Shown: positions 42,986-53,426 of the stretch, piece by piece
How the letters are laid out: each line of letters starts with the position of its first letter
Position numbering within the stretch: position 1 is the stretch's first letter
NCBI GenBank assembly: GCA_030710605.1
Contig: CP092872.1
Location: forward strand, 7,181,763 to 7,245,762
Source of the DNA: Cordylochernes scorpioides
Lineage: Eukaryota; Arthropoda; Arachnida; Pseudoscorpiones; Chernetidae
Reading direction: 5' to 3'
DNA length: 64,000 nucleotides
Program-made: the position numbers and the translations under genes
Notes under the pieces: generated by a model
Told to the model about the DNA's origin: nothing
The model's database searches: none
What the model saw: the letters and a program-made list of their open reading frames with translations, nothing else

Positions 42986-43650
42986 GATCAATAGCTAATG
43001 TTGCAAGCTCTTCTAATGGCTTCACAGTCCAAATAAGTCTATTAGATAATCAAGAGCACACATATCTATTTGAATTGATTTGAAGTCTCACAACAATTTG
43101 AACGCTCAACAACTTTCCAGTAACAATTGGTGGGGTGTTACTTGTCTTCACACCAGTTCTTGGAGGTTGTGAAAAGCTAGCTTTCTCAACACCTCTTCAT
43201 CAGGACAATATATTTTTCTTATGATGCATCAGCATGCCATATCTGTTATGAATATTTGGAACTATTATAAACACGTATGATTCTTTTGAAAATTAAACAA
43301 TTTCTACTGCCCTTACTGCGATATGGTAGATTAAATTGGCGAAACCACTGGGAGGGTCCACCACTGATGAGCCAGGCCCTCCCTTTAATTTTTCCATTGC
43401 AGTAAGGGCAGTAGAAATTGTTTAAATTTTCAAAAGAATCATACGCGTCTATAATAGTTCCGAATATTCATATCTTTTTCTGTTTGTTATGATGTATTCT
43501 AGGATGTACTATAGTGGCAAGGCTGGGTTTGGCAAGTAATGGTTTAGTTTGTACTGAGGCAAAGGGAAGAAAACTTGAACCTCAAACTTCTTGAAAGGGT
43601 TTCAACGGGACTGAGAACTTTAACATGAACCAATTAGGACAGGCACGTAC
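42986..43650. other. Contig start, inverted CPYC repeats
   Basis: 43225-43330 (plus) and 43325-43480 (minus) are CPYC-family copies facing each other. No coding exon for the Pds5 C-terminal tail was found between the gap and exon 20. Confidence 0.55.
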
Positions 43651-43707
43651 CTTGGGCAGGGTGGAGATCAGTTCTGGCGGCAGGTAGGACTTGTTGTTGA
43701 GACTGAC
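43651..43707 (-). CDS. Pds5: Pds5 exon 20 (copy B), last visible
   Basis: 57 bp, 19 codons VSLNNKSYLPPELISTLPK, acceptor CTGTACAG above 43707 and donor GTACGTG below 43651. Corresponds to the end of the folded HEAT domain (the SY-P-E segment before the disordered tail). The donor shows more exons follow, but the gap lies 665 bp on. Confidence 0.85.
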
Positions 43708-43817
43708 CTGTACAGCACCACAGACAGATCAGTGAGAGGATAGGTTAACTCAACCTTCAGTGGAGACCCAGGGAGTGAGAACTCTCTTGCCAGGAATGCC
43801 AGTCATTCAAGACTTCA

Positions 43818-44028
43818 CTACAAGGTAATGAGACCAAATCCAAATAAATAAATAGTGTGTTACGTTTCGGTAACAGCGTTGTTACCATCTTCAGACAAAA
43901 GTACTGAATGAAAATTTGTCAAAGATGGTAACAATACTGTTACCGAAACGTCACACACTATTTATTTATTTGGATTTGGTCTTATTACCTTGTGTTTATG
44001 ATCTATAATCCAAATTGTGCCTTATCAA
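43818..44028. mobile_element. Fold-back family copy, both arms
   Basis: Minus arm with GGTAACAGCGTTGTTACC and plus arm with GATGGTAACAATACTGTTACC, both next to GAAACGT; ends ATAATCCAAATTGTGCCTTATC. In intron 19. Confidence 0.82.
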
Positions 44029-44249
44029 AACTTCACTAAGTCACCAATGTGGGACCTCTGGAGGAACATAGGAATTTATTTGAAGATTCAGAGACTCAAG
44101 ATTAGAAAAAAAATAGGCTTTATCAAAAGAATAACTTACAATGATGAAGAAAAAAATGCTTTCCCTTTATTTCAAAATGGCATAATGAATAAGCTTAATA
44201 GAGGAGAACCTCTTTAGTTCTCTCAACACGGAGAGAGAATTCAAACAAC

Positions 44250-44432
44250 TACAGTAGAACCTCCCTGTAAAGGACAACACTTAGTTGCAGAGCCAAAGTG
44301 TCCTTTAGAGAGAGGTGTCCTCTTACTGGAGAAGTTGCTAAATTGTAAAAATGATTATTTTGCAAATGAAAACTGTTCTTGGTAGAGAGGTGTCTTCTAG
44401 CATGAGTGTCCTCTCATGGAGGTTCTACTGTA
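44250..44432. mobile_element. MITE, TACAGTAGAACCTCC family
   Basis: 183 bp with perfect 15-bp ends and TA boundaries. In intron 19. Confidence 0.9.
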
Positions 44433-44870
44433 TATAATTCAGCACAGACTTTAATTTAACCGACTATAAATTCAACCATTTTTTTTCCCAAATCCCAATC
44501 AGCTTATTTACTTTAATTTAACCAGTAATAATTAAACACTTGCTTTAATTCAACAGCCCCTTAAAGAGTTGGCAACAAAACGTGTGATGGATTGATAATT
44601 AACCTAACCAACTATAATTCAAAACAGACAAACAGAATTCCACCTAAAATTCTGGCCTTATGAAGGGAAGGTAGTATGGCGGAATTGAAGAAGATGGAAT
44701 GTATACAGGTAGGGAGGGATAAAATTTTACGTGAGGGGATAACAATGAAAAATATATTGCATTGAGGTATATTCACATCAATTATGGAATATTCGGTTAT
44801 GGGATGGAACTCCCATGGAAATAAACACCCTGCCATGTTCCTGTAGCCACTCCAACCACCCACTTGGGTC
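44433..44870. other. Intron sequence, nothing recognised
   Basis: Contains short TTTAATTTAACC/TTAATTCAAC repeats reminiscent of the pogo-like element at 22498, but no clear ends. Confidence 0.45.
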
Positions 44871-44874
44871 TTAC

Positions 44875-44997
44875 CTTGTCAGGTTCAGTGAAGAGCTTTG
44901 TGGGCACCACAGGTTCCACTGGGAAGTCCTTGTAGACAAAGTTGGTGGTCTTGGAGAGGATGAGCCCTAGCGCGAGGTCACAGACAGCGTACAGCTT
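44875..44997 (-). CDS. Pds5: Pds5 exon 19 (copy B)
   Basis: 123 bp, 41 codons, phase 0 both ends. KLYAVCDLALGLILSK then PVVPTKLFTEPDK, about residues 1058-1098. KLY-VCD-AL and the F-T-PDK end are PDS5 hallmarks. Acceptor GTGTGCAG, donor GTAAGACC. Confidence 0.96.
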
Positions 44998-45079
44998 CTG
45001 CACACCTTGGAGTCCTTAGTCCAACTTCCAAATAGGGCAGGTAACATTCACATAGTGTGAGACTCTCTGGTAAAGGCTG

Positions 45080-45490
45080 GAGCCTACCTGAAGCCAGAGA
45101 ATCTACCACCCAACTAGAGGAAAGAGACCTCCTCCGTATCATCAAAACCCAATGCCTGCAGGAATGGAAATCTGATGCTGCACATGACTGGTACAGAGCA
45201 GGAGGGACAAGCACCGGTTCTGTCCTCCCAAGAGAACAACAGTCTTTGATTTCCAGACTTAAGTCTGGTCATCTACGGACAATGACTTTCCAGAATGGTT
45301 GCAAGGCTTTTCCACTATGTACTAAGTGACAACCTGCAACCCCAAAATACATGATTGACTGTATTGACTCATCCATTGATGAGCTCTACTCTTCCCCGGC
45401 AGACACCATCAAAAGTCTCAAGCTTTACAAGCTTGATACCTTAATATGATTGAGTGGAAATAAGAAAGAAGAAGAAGAAGACATAGTGTG
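45080..45490 (+). mobile_element. LINE L2 ORF2 C-terminus and 3' end
   Basis: Frame 45057-45329 encodes LLRIIKTQCLQEWKSD, HDWYRAGGTSTG, SLISRLKSGHLRTM and CTK, one of the longest L2 ORF pieces here. It frameshifts before the zinc finger. Ends ATTGAGTGGAAATAAGAAAG. Confidence 0.82.
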
Positions 45491-45519
45491 AGTGGTGGTA
45501 TCACATTACTATATTTTTA

Positions 45520-45715
45520 TCTTCTTATCTCCACTCAATCACATTAGGGTATCAAGCTTGTACAACGTGACAACCATCATGACTGGGTGAAGTAGAATGC
45601 CTTTGTCATTAAGACTGGGATAACTACTCAGCAGCAGGCTGACTTAGCTCCTATATGAAATGGCCACCTCTGACATGAGGAACAGGCGTCATGTTAACAG
45701 ACACCATGTCTTTTA
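45520..45715 (-). mobile_element. Sx repeat, minus strand
   Basis: Starts CTTATCTCCACTCAATCAC (complement of the Sx tail), then GACAACCATCATGACTGGG and GGCCACCTCTGACATGAGG. Confidence 0.72.
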
Positions 45716-46190
45716 TTTATGAAGGGACTGTGTGGTGGAAGAGTGACATTACACTGTCGCTTTTCAAAAGTGACAACCCAGGATCAAATCCTGACATGTT
45801 TTTCTTAAGAATAAAAATTGCTTCAATAATTCTAGCAAACCAATCCATGAGTGCAAGTATTTAAATAGAGCTCTGACATATCATCAGACAAAGGTTCTGA
45901 TTGAGAAAAAATATCACAGCATGTTTTTAAATATTTTGTTAACAGTTGCGTCAACAAGATAATAGATAAGAAGAAAATGTTATCTATATATAAAAAGCCT
46001 AAAATATTTTTCTTAGAATTAGAAGTGAAAAAAAATCTCATTTTTAGATATAACATTTTTTATATTTAGCAACTGCTTTTCACATGTGTAGATATGTAGT
46101 GACTTACAGTAAAAGCAGTCGCCTTCTTCTACCCAACATGATTATCATGGCCTGTACCACATGTACTAGGGGTAAGCAATATAAAAATTT
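45716..46190 (+). mobile_element. Interrupted tRNA-derived SINE
   Basis: Head remnant (GTGGTGGAAGAGTGACATT, GGATCAAATCCTG) at 45730-45800. Its body stops near 45880 and resumes at 46065 (CAACTGCTTTTCACATGTG) to CTAGGGGTAAGC. The intervening 180 bp is unrelated. Confidence 0.6.
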
Positions 46191-46287
46191 AAAAAAAGAT
46201 TTAACATTTTTCAACTTCTAATTCTAAAATAGTATTTAGCCAGATATATAAAAATTACAGGCTTTCCACCTCAAGTTATGTACTCAC

Positions 46288-46535
46288 ATTATTGGCCACA
46301 ACGTCATCCGGGTTCTGGCGGTCCTTGCTCTGTTTAATGTTCTCAATGAGTTTCTTGAAGAAGCTGAAGCTGTAGTTGTCGTTCTTGGTGATGAGGGGCT
46401 CCAGGATAAACCACAGGCAGTCCTTGAGTTTCATGAGGGGCTCGACGTCATCGTGCTGACGCAGACTGGGGTGGTGCGCCAGGAGGTGGATCATGTAGGG
46501 GACCACGTAGTCTGGTAGGGTGTTGTACAGCTTGG
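46288..46535 (-). CDS. Pds5: Pds5 exon 18 (copy B)
   Basis: 248 bp, acceptor TTGAGCAG above 46535, donor GTGAGTAC below 46288. Encodes KLYNTLPDYVVPYMIHLLAHHP, LKDCLWFILEPLITKND and FFKKLIENIKQSKD, about residues 974-1057. LPDYVVPYMIHLLAH is one of the most conserved PDS5 blocks. Confidence 0.97.
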
Positions 46536-46574
46536 CTGCTCAAACAGTACCATTCATTCATCCACCATCACACA

Positions 46575-47165
46575 TGTATTGTTGTTGTTTCTTATCTCCT
46601 TGTGTAAAGATTACACAAATTCCATGAATGTATTTATATAATTTGAATGTAATTCTACTGTCCTATAAGCTTATGTCCATAGTCTTCTTAAAAACCATTT
46701 CTGAGATTCCACCCTTCAGCGCTGCGTATATAAGCAGAATCGTCCAATACAGTATTAGAGCTCTGAGAAGCGGTCTGGTGGATTAAATTGGCGAAACCAC
46801 TGGGAGGGTTCACCACTGATGAGCCAAGCTCTCCCAATATATTTTTCATCGCAGTAAGAACAGTAGAAGTTTGTATTGTGTATAAAAGAAACATTTTAAA
46901 TCCTTTCATTTTATACAAATTCCATGAGTTCATGCTCCTCGAGCTGTTTGATGATAAACAACTGCCTCTCCCAAAGGCCCTGTTTAGTACATCTAATGCA
47001 AGCCAAAATGTGTTCTGGAGCTGCAGGTGCCAAGCTACATTTTGGGCAAATGGGGTAGATTTTGTTGTTATTTTCTATCTTCAATGGCTTATGATAGCCT
47101 GTTCTAAATCTTGTTAGTGTTGTTTGATGTTGTCTGAGGTTCAGAGCTCCTCCTTGGTCCACTCC
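46575..47165 (-). mobile_element. LINE L1 3' ends around a CPYC repeat
   Basis: 46575-46635 and 46915-47165 match the L1 LINE 3' end on the minus strand (CPKCSLAPAAPEHILACI). Between them, 46690-46905 is a CPYC-family copy. The L1 body appears split by the insertion. Confidence 0.72.
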
Positions 47166-47500
47166 ACTGTACCAGCTGTGCTTAGGTGGGATCCTCCAGT
47201 TCTTGTTTATTTTTGTTTATTGGAACTATATTTTGGCAATGTAGTTCCAGAACACATTTTGGCTTGCATTAGATGCACTAAACAGGACTTTTGGGAGAGG
47301 ACGCTGCTTTTCAAAAAAACATTTCGAGGAACATGAACTAATGGAATTTGTGTAATCTTTACACAAGGGGATAAGAAACAACAATATTAGAGCGGTAGGG
47401 TTTATTTAAACTGGCCAAACACCGCTGGGAGGATTCATCAACGATGAGCCAGGACTCTCCCTATTTTTTATTTTTTTTAATGCAGTAAGGACATTAGGAA
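47166..47500 (+). mobile_element. LINE L1 3' end and CPYC fragment
   Basis: 47225-47390 is L1 on the plus strand (CCAGAACACATTTTGGCTTG to ACACAAGGGGATAAGAAAC). 47395-47500 is a degraded CPYC copy. Confidence 0.68.
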
Positions 47501-47549
47501 GTTTTTTTTTACCTGCTTTGTCATTACAATGATCTCACTAATTTACATA

Positions 47550-47850
47550 GGCTTGTTGTTGTTGTTTCTTATCCCCTTGTGTAAAGATTACACAAATTCC
47601 ATGAGTTCATGCTCCTCGAGCTGTTACATAGGCTTTGTTATGATAAGGTACAATTTGGATTATAGATTAGAAACACAAGGTGAGATAAGACCAAATTTTT
47701 GTAATCTTTACACAAGGGGTTATAAAACAAACAATAAAACCAACAATGAGACCAAATCATTCAGTACTTTTGTCTGAAGGTGGTAACAACGCTATTACTG
47801 AAACGTCACAAACCATTTATTTGGATTTGGTCTAATTACCTTGTGAAAGG
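47550..47850. mobile_element. LINE L1 tails and fold-back arms, interleaved
   Basis: L1 3' ends at 47555-47640 (minus) and 47697-47725 (plus). Fold-back pieces at 47640-47696 and 47758-47848 (CTGAAGGTGGTAACAACG). Confidence 0.65.
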
Positions 47851-47894
47851 TTTTGTCAATTAGTAGTACATAAAAATAAGAATGTGTGGATTAC

Positions 47895-48105
47895 CCTGCG
47901 TGAGAGGTGCAGTGTGCTGCTTGATGAAGTCCTTGCGCCGGTTGATGTTGGCCAGGAGGTAATGTTTGAGCTGGCCTTTCAGGTCCCTGGCCTTCTCCAG
48001 GGCCCCCAATGCCAGGATGGCCATGAACTCCAGGGGCAGGCGGAGGGACACCAGGTGTTTGTGGAGCTTGGCCCCGAACTTCTGCCGCACCTCGTAGCAC
48101 TCATC
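47895..48105 (-). CDS. Pds5: Pds5 exon 17 (copy B)
   Basis: 211 bp, acceptor TTGTGCAG above 48105, donor GTAATCC below 47895. DECYEVRQKFGAKLHKHL, LRLPLEFMAILAL and NINRRKDFIKQH, about residues 904-974. VRQ-F-KLHK and LPLE-MA are PDS5 signatures; the LHK helix lies in the HEAT core. Confidence 0.97.
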
Positions 48106-48284
48106 CTGCACAACACTCACTCTAGTTGAGGCTCCATACACAGACTTCTAATACAAAAATAAACAAGAACTGAGGATCCCACCTAAGCCCAGCTGGTACA
48201 TCCCTGGAGCAGTAATGGCTACCCAGACCTCGAAGGTCCGCAAGCCCAGCTGGTACAGTAGAATGGATCCAGGATAAGCTCTCA

Positions 48285-48560
48285 ACCTCAGAAATAGACA
48301 GCACCAAACAACACTAACAAGATTTAGAACAGGTCATCTCAAACCATTGGAGATAAAAAAAAAAAAAATCTGCCCCCTTTTGCCCGAAATGTAACTTGGC
48401 ACCTGCAGCTCCAGAACACATTTTAGCTTGTATTAGATTCAATAAACAGGACCTTTGGGAGAGGCCGCTGCTTATCATAAAACAAGCTAGAGGAGCATGA
48501 ACTAATGGAATTCTTGTAATCTTTAGACAAGGGGATAAGATACGACAATACAACGCAATA
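48285..48560 (+). mobile_element. LINE L1 3' end
   Basis: Starts AACACTAACAAGATTTAGAA, carries the CCAGAACACATTTTAGC block, ends TAGACAAGGGGATAAG. Several changes break the frame. Confidence 0.75.
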
Positions 48561-48589
48561 ACGGGCCATCTATACATAGGAAATGATAT

Positions 48590-49240
48590 CATTTAAGAGC
48601 CTGAATGTTTCTTTTATACACAAAACAATCATTGCAGTAAGGACAGCAGAAGTTTGTTCTGTGTGTAAAAGACACCTTCTGGCTTAAATGATTTCATTTC
48701 CTATACATATATTACGTGTTATTGTTTTGTGTTAATTTATGCCTAACTGGCCTTGTCCTTGTTGTTTGTGGAAGAGAATTGCCGTTGCAAATATTTATAT
48801 GTAATTCTACTGTTCTAAAAGCTTAAGTCCATAGTTTGCTTGACTCCCATTTCTGGTATTCCAACCTTCAGTATAGCATATATAAGCAGAATCATCTAAT
48901 ACAGTACTAGAGCTCTAAGAAGCGGTCTGGTGGATTAAATTGGTGAAACCGCTGGGAGGATTCACCACTGATGAGCCAAGCCCTCCCAATATCGCAGCAA
49001 GGACTGTAGAAGTTTGTTTTGTTTATAAAAGCTTATGTGATTTCTTTTCTATACTGTGTTCTATTCATGCTAAAAGGTACAATTTCCTCAAGTTTTGTCC
49101 ATAAGTGTAGTGTGAGGTTTCATTATATTGTAGCAAAGTTTCTTCCTTTCTAATGTCTTGTGACCAAAACACAGAATGCTTGACCATTGGACTCATGGAA
49201 TTCGTGAAATCTTTGCACAAGGGGATAAGAAATTAACAAT
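48590..49240. repeat. CPYC repeats and L1 tail
   Basis: CPYC-family pieces at 48600-48680 and 48885-49030 (GCGGTCTGGTGGATTAAATT). An L1 LINE 3' tail at 49190-49235. No exon. Confidence 0.6.
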
Positions 49241-49277
49241 AAAGTGAAGCTTGCTGAAGACTGCAGGAGGGACTTAC

Positions 49278-49401
49278 ATTGAGCACTTGGGCCAGCTGCT
49301 GGAACTGGTCTGGGGAGATGATGTCCGCATAGCCTGGGTCCTGGCAGATCTTCAGCATGGTGAGGGCTGCGGTGAGTCTCAACCATGACTTCTCCATCTC
49401 C
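49278..49401 (-). CDS. Pds5: Pds5 exon 16 (copy B)
   Basis: 124 bp, acceptor GTGTGCAG above 49401, donor GTAAGTCC below 49278. EMEKSWLRLTAALTMLKIC then IISPDQFQQLAQVLN, about residues 863-903. The EKSWLRL-AA-ML string is the insect version of the vertebrate SRLRLAAGSA segment. Confidence 0.95.
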
Positions 49402-49800
49402 CTGCACACCCTCTTGTTGGACATTGGATAATATAAGACTGGATCAATTCTTCAATATGGCTTTTATCATTTTCACTGAACACCAGGATGACAATCTAGA
49501 AGGAAAACTCACACCAGGCCGATAGGTATAAACTTACACCTGCCAACTTATGAGCTGGAAGATCAATTCCTCAATATACCCCATAAGCTTGTAAAGTTGA
49601 TTTCTAAGAGGGAAATGGGACAGTCAAAGGAAAACATCTTGCCTTGTGTTTTATAATGGAGAAAATAAGAAGTAATAAAGTTACTATTATTGGAGCTAAG
49701 TCAGTGGCCTGCCACTGAGTAGTGCTTAATGTCTTAATGCCAAAGGCATTCTACTTCACCCACACCATCAAAAGTCTTAAAGCTCTACAAGCTCGATACC
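49402..49800. other. Intron 15, Sx fragment
   Basis: 49695-49800 is part of an Sx repeat (GCCTGCCACTGAGTAGTGC). The remainder is unrecognised. Confidence 0.5.
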
Positions 49801-49802
49801 CT

Positions 49803-50123
49803 TTTTTTTTTTTGCTTATCCCTAGTATACGTGGTACAGGCCATGATAATCATGGTGGATAGAAGTAGGCGACTGCTTTTACTCTAAGTGTACCACATGT
49901 CTACACATGTGAAAAGAAGTTCGACTTTGCACTTACAAATATGCCAAAGGTCTGTTTGGTTACTTGCACTCGCTGGTGGGGTTAGACTTTTGCAAGAATC
50001 GGGGGCCTTTGGAGCATTTTTTTTTTTTTTTATATATATCAAAAAAAGTGCCCAATGCGGGAATCAAACCCGGGTCGTAGCGGTCGAAAATCAACGGTTT
50101 AGACCATCCTTCCACCGGCCCCC
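49803..50123 (-). mobile_element. tRNA-derived SINE, full length
   Basis: Head GGGGCCGGTGGAAGGATGG, box-B GGTTTGATTCCC, body, CTAGGGATAAGC and A tail on the minus strand; inserted inside the Sx repeat, whose end (GAATGGAGATAAGAAAG) resumes at 50127. Confidence 0.88.
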
Positions 50124-50144
50124 TTGTGAATGGAGATAAGAAAG

Positions 50145-50530
50145 ATGAGAGGAAACAAGACATAAATCTGAATAAAACAAGCTAGGTGTGAAGTAAGGAG
50201 GCTTCTCTTGTTACTTCCTAAATGTTAACAAAGTTGGACTAACAAATTTCTATGAAAAATAAGGAAAATTTTCCTTTAACCCTTAGATGGAAACAGCACT
50301 ACAATGGGATGAAAACAATAGTAAATAATGGTAATTACAAACATTTATCTGGTGTGTTTTCTCTAAAAACCATAACAATACGTTAAAAATCTATTGTGTG
50401 AAAATATCAGGTGCTCCCAGGGATAAGTTTCTTATGAAATATTTGAATTCACAACTTTCTGGAACAAAAGTCTCCTTCTACGGGAGAAAACAATAATTTG
50501 AATCAAAAGACAAGTTTATATAAAAGGACG
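50145..50530. other. Intron 15 sequence, nothing recognised
   Basis: AT-rich unique-looking sequence with no repeat ends. Confidence 0.5.
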
Positions 50531-50533
50531 TAC

Positions 50534-50539
50534 CTGGAT
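50534..50539 (-). CDS. Pds5: Candidate 6-nt Pds5 microexon
   Basis: Minus strand: a 16-T tract, CTTTACAG, then ATCCAG, then GTACGT. Splice signals are strong on both sides and the 6 nt preserve phase between exons 15 and 16. Inclusion adds two residues (VSSREM instead of VSEM), aligning without a gap to the ISKSDM-type segment of vertebrate PDS5. The same sequence is repeated in reverse at 50812-50828, so chance is possible. Confidence 0.4.
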
Positions 50540-50579
50540 CTGTAAAGAAAAAAAAAAAAAAGACTATTTTTTCTCAAAA

Positions 50580-50741
50580 TACAGTAGAACTTGGATAATT
50601 CGAACTTCTTTAATTCGAAAACCTCTTTAATTCGAATATTTATCTTGGTCCCTAGAATTTCCTATAAATAGAATTTCCGTTTTTAATTCGAATTTTTTTT
50701 ATGGTCCCTTGGGGTTCTCGAATTATCCAAGTTCGACTGTA
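50580..50741. mobile_element. Pogo-like MITE inside a small hairpin
   Basis: 162 bp, ends TACAGTAGAACTTGGATAAT and ATTATCCAAGTTCGACTGTA, inner TTTAATTCGAA repeats. It lies between inverted arms 50531-50579 and 50783-50829. Confidence 0.85.
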
Positions 50742-50830
50742 TTTCGAGAGATTGCTCCCTCTTTATCAAATTATTCTCTCAAATATTTTGAGAAAAATTG
50801 TTTTTGGTTTTTTCTTTACAGATCCAGGTA

Positions 50831-51080
50831 TGCAATTTTATATAGGCTACAATAAATCACCAATAGGACATGAGTTAAAATAAAATGCAGAGGGTGCTTA
50901 GTTTTTTTGAATGCCGATTTAACATGTGTGGGTTCGCTGAACCCATCCCATAACCTCTAGAGAAATCCCCTCTAAATAGAAAATTCAATAAGACCGTGTA
51001 GTGGAGGCTCTACTAAGTGTTGTCCTTTATATAAGTTCTACTGTACTTTTTTTGTCAAACAATCATTCATCTTTCTTTCT
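50831..51080. other. Intron 15 sequence
   Basis: Contains a right-end fragment of an AACCTCC MITE at about 51000-51047; otherwise nothing recognised. Confidence 0.45.
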
Positions 51081-51083
51081 TAA

Positions 51084-51605
51084 ACACAAGGTAATAAGAC
51101 CAAATCCAAATAAATAAATAGTGTGTGACGTTTCGGTAACAGCGTTGTTAGTGATATGTCACACACTATTTATTTATTTGGATTTGGTCTTATTACCTTG
51201 TGTTTATAATCTATAATCCAAATTGTGACTTATCATATTTCTTTCTTCTTCTTTCTTATCTCTACTCAACAATCATATTTAGGGTATCAAGCTTGTAGAG
51301 CTTGAGACTTTCGATGGTGTCTGCTGGGGATGAGTAGAACTTATCAATGGATGAGTCAATACAGTCAATGTTTGAGGTTGCAGGTTGAAATCTTTCTTAT
51401 TCAATATATCTTAATGATAAGGTACAATTTGGATTATAGGATAAACACAAGGTAATAAGACCAAATACAAATAAATAAATAGTGTGTGACGTTTCTGTAA
51501 CAGCGCTGTTACCATCTACATCAGTACTTTTGTCTGAAGATGGTAACAACGCTGTTAACGAAACGTCAAACACTATTTATTTATTTGGTCTTATTACCTT
51601 GTGAA
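51084..51605. mobile_element. Fold-back copies flanking a LINE L2 3' end
   Basis: 51084-51235 and 51413-51605 are fold-back copies. 51238-51400 is an L2 3' end on the minus strand. The second fold-back has both arms, with core CTGAAGATGG and CGCTGTTAACG. Confidence 0.75.
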
Positions 51606-51687
51606 TATATCAAATGTCCCCATGTTTATTGTCCTCAAAGTTGGGAAGTAATCCATGGCAGGTATCTATGGAACACAAAGGACTTAC

Positions 51688-52046
51688 GAGACATGGCCCC
51701 TCTCCATGAGGTCACCGTGATGGCGTAGGATGGTACACAGCAGGCGCAGCGTGGACAATGCAGAGTTGGTAGCTGTCTTCTGTCCCAGCAGCCACCGAGC
51801 CATCAACTTGATTCCCTGGATCTTCACTCTGGTCTCCTCTGGGAGCATGTCTGCTGGACCCCACATGGACTCACTCTCCCTGGGTGAGTCTTGGTCTGCC
51901 ATCAGTAGGTCCTTCACTATGACCTTAGACACAATGGACTTGATGGTAGAGCCAAAGAGCTCAGGGCAGTGGTAGGCTATGTGTCCAATGGACACCACGG
52001 CCGTGCGGAAGAACTGGCTGTCCAGGTGGAGGTGCTGCTTCAAGTG
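51688..52046 (-). CDS. Pds5: Pds5 exon 15 (copy B), largest exon
   Basis: 359 bp, acceptor GTTGGCAG above 52046, donor GTAAGTCC below 51688. Encodes FFRTAVVSIGHIAYHCPELF, IVSKVIVKDLLMADQD, VKIQGIKLMARWLLGQK and STLRLLCTILRHHGDLMERG, about residues 744-863. IVKDLLM, RWLLG and TLRLL are invariant PDS5 blocks. Confidence 0.97.
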
Positions 52047-52102
52047 CTGCCAACATACCACGTGTCAGCCACCACCAGAAACTACATAGAGGGGGCTGAA
52101 AA

Positions 52103-52225
52103 TTATTTTTTTGCTTTTCCCTAGTACGCATGGTACAGGCCATGATAATCGTGGTGGGTAGAAGTAGGCAACTGCTTTTACTGTAAGTGTACCACATGTC
52201 TACACATGTGAATGGCAGTTGAAAA
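52103..52225 (-). mobile_element. tRNA-derived SINE 3' half
   Basis: CCCACCACGATTATCATGG to GTACTAGGGAAAAGC on the minus strand; head missing. Sits about 57 bp upstream of exon 15's acceptor. Confidence 0.78.
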
Positions 52226-52288
52226 ATTTTTGAATATTTAAATTTTTCTGAATATAGAGCAATCCATAATATATATATATTAAAAAAA

Positions 52289-52617
52289 TAAGGCTTATTT
52301 TGGATTGTAATAAGGCTATTTATTAATCCAATATTTCGATGGACCAATCGTCCATCTTTTACGAGGTTTTTTTTTGTTATGAAGCACACAGCAGGTCGTG
52401 TGCTTCAAGTGAGCCACGAACGGCTTGCAAGCTTATTGGACAATTTTATTATTAGATGGTTTATCGCCCAATAAGCTTGCAAGAGATTCGTGGCTCACCT
52501 GAAGCACGCGACCTGCTGTGTGCTTCATAACAAAAAAACCTTGTAAAAGATGGACGATTGGTCCATTGAAATATTGGATTAATAAATAATCTTATTACAA
52601 TCCAAAATAAGCCATAT
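52289..52617. repeat. Long hairpin with about 150-bp arms
   Basis: Left arm 52289-52440 and right arm 52465-52617 are nearly perfect reverse complements (GTTATGAAGCACACAGCAGG and CCTGCTGTGTGCTTCATAAC) around 24 bp. In the pre-mRNA it would fold about 40 nt past the exon 14 donor. No coding; origin unknown. Confidence 0.88.
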
Positions 52618-52658
52618 TTTTTAAATTCAATCTTTGTGGAAATGTGAGAACTACTTAC

Positions 52659-52782
52659 ATCAAGGACTTGCCCAAACATCCGCTCCTTGTTGGGGGCCAC
52701 AGCGTTGAGACAGGCCACTGAATGCTTGGCTTGCTTGGTGGTGCCGTTCTCCACAAAGTTCTGGAGGATGGGCAACAGTCGC
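52659..52782 (-). CDS. Pds5: Pds5 exon 14 (copy B)
   Basis: 124 bp, acceptor TTGGCAG above 52782, donor GTAAGTAG below 52659. RLLPILQNFVENGTTKQAKH then SVACLNAVAPNKERMFGQVL, about residues 702-743. The G-T-KQAKH-V motif is conserved from flies to humans. Confidence 0.96.
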
Positions 52783-52880
52783 CTGCCAACACTTACTGTA
52801 ACTTCCTCATGGCAGCAGAGATACAGAATACATCTTTAATTAGGCTCTCTTATGATAATCTTACGGTACAATTTGGATTA

Positions 52881-53048
52881 TACAGTAGAACCTCTCTGTA
52901 AAGGACACCTAGTTGCACACCTAAAGTGTCCTTTATGAAGGTGTCCTCTTACAGGAGAGTTGTTATTTATAAAAATGTAAAAATGGTCATTTTGGAAATG
53001 AAAACTGTCCTTTGTAGAAAGGTGTCCTCTCCTGGAGGTTGTACTGTA
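52881..53048. mobile_element. MITE, TACAGTAGAACCTC family
   Basis: 168 bp; right end GGAGGTTGTACTGTA has one mismatch. It interrupts a fold-back fragment (TACAATTTGGAT). Confidence 0.85.
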
Positions 53049-53191
53049 TATTAAAAATTAATGTTGTGGACCCCTCTTTCAACATGATGCTCATTATTTT
53101 ACTAGATGATTGCTTGATGGTTGGTTGGTGAGGGAAGTGGCCCCTGTTGACAGGCTCTGCTCACCAAAACACCAGAGTGAAGAAGACCTAC

Positions 53192-53426
53192 ATGAGGAGG
53201 TTGGGGTGGGATTTCTCCACCACAGAGCCAACAGAGGTCAGGATCTGGATGGTGAGGTCTGCAGCCGTCTCATCCGAGCACTTGAGGAAGTTGACCAGCT
53301 CGTTGTACACCTCCTCTCCGCGGAAGGTCTCCGGATAGATGGTGGACAGCACGTGGATGAGCTGGAGGCCGCGCAGGTACGACGGCGTATGGTACAGTCC
53401 CAGCCGGACATCCATATCCCCGGATC
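53192..53426 (-). CDS. Pds5: Pds5 exon 13 (copy B)
   Basis: 235 bp, acceptor TTGTCCCAG above 53426, donor GTAGGTC below 53192. GLQLIHVLSTIYPETFRGEEVY, ELVNFLKCSDETAADLTIQIL and KSHPNLL, about residues 624-702. Corresponds to the GLELLKVLS-HP-SFHSAE segment of vertebrate PDS5. Confidence 0.95.

Noticed and set aside
42986-43083. Continuation of the pol frame across the Ns
   Set aside because: The residues after the gap match no protease or reverse transcriptase pattern; the frame is open by chance across the placeholder Ns.
47891-48129. Alternative frames across Pds5 exon 17
   Set aside because: Low-complexity Gly/Pro-rich shadows of the conserved DECYEVRQKF frame.
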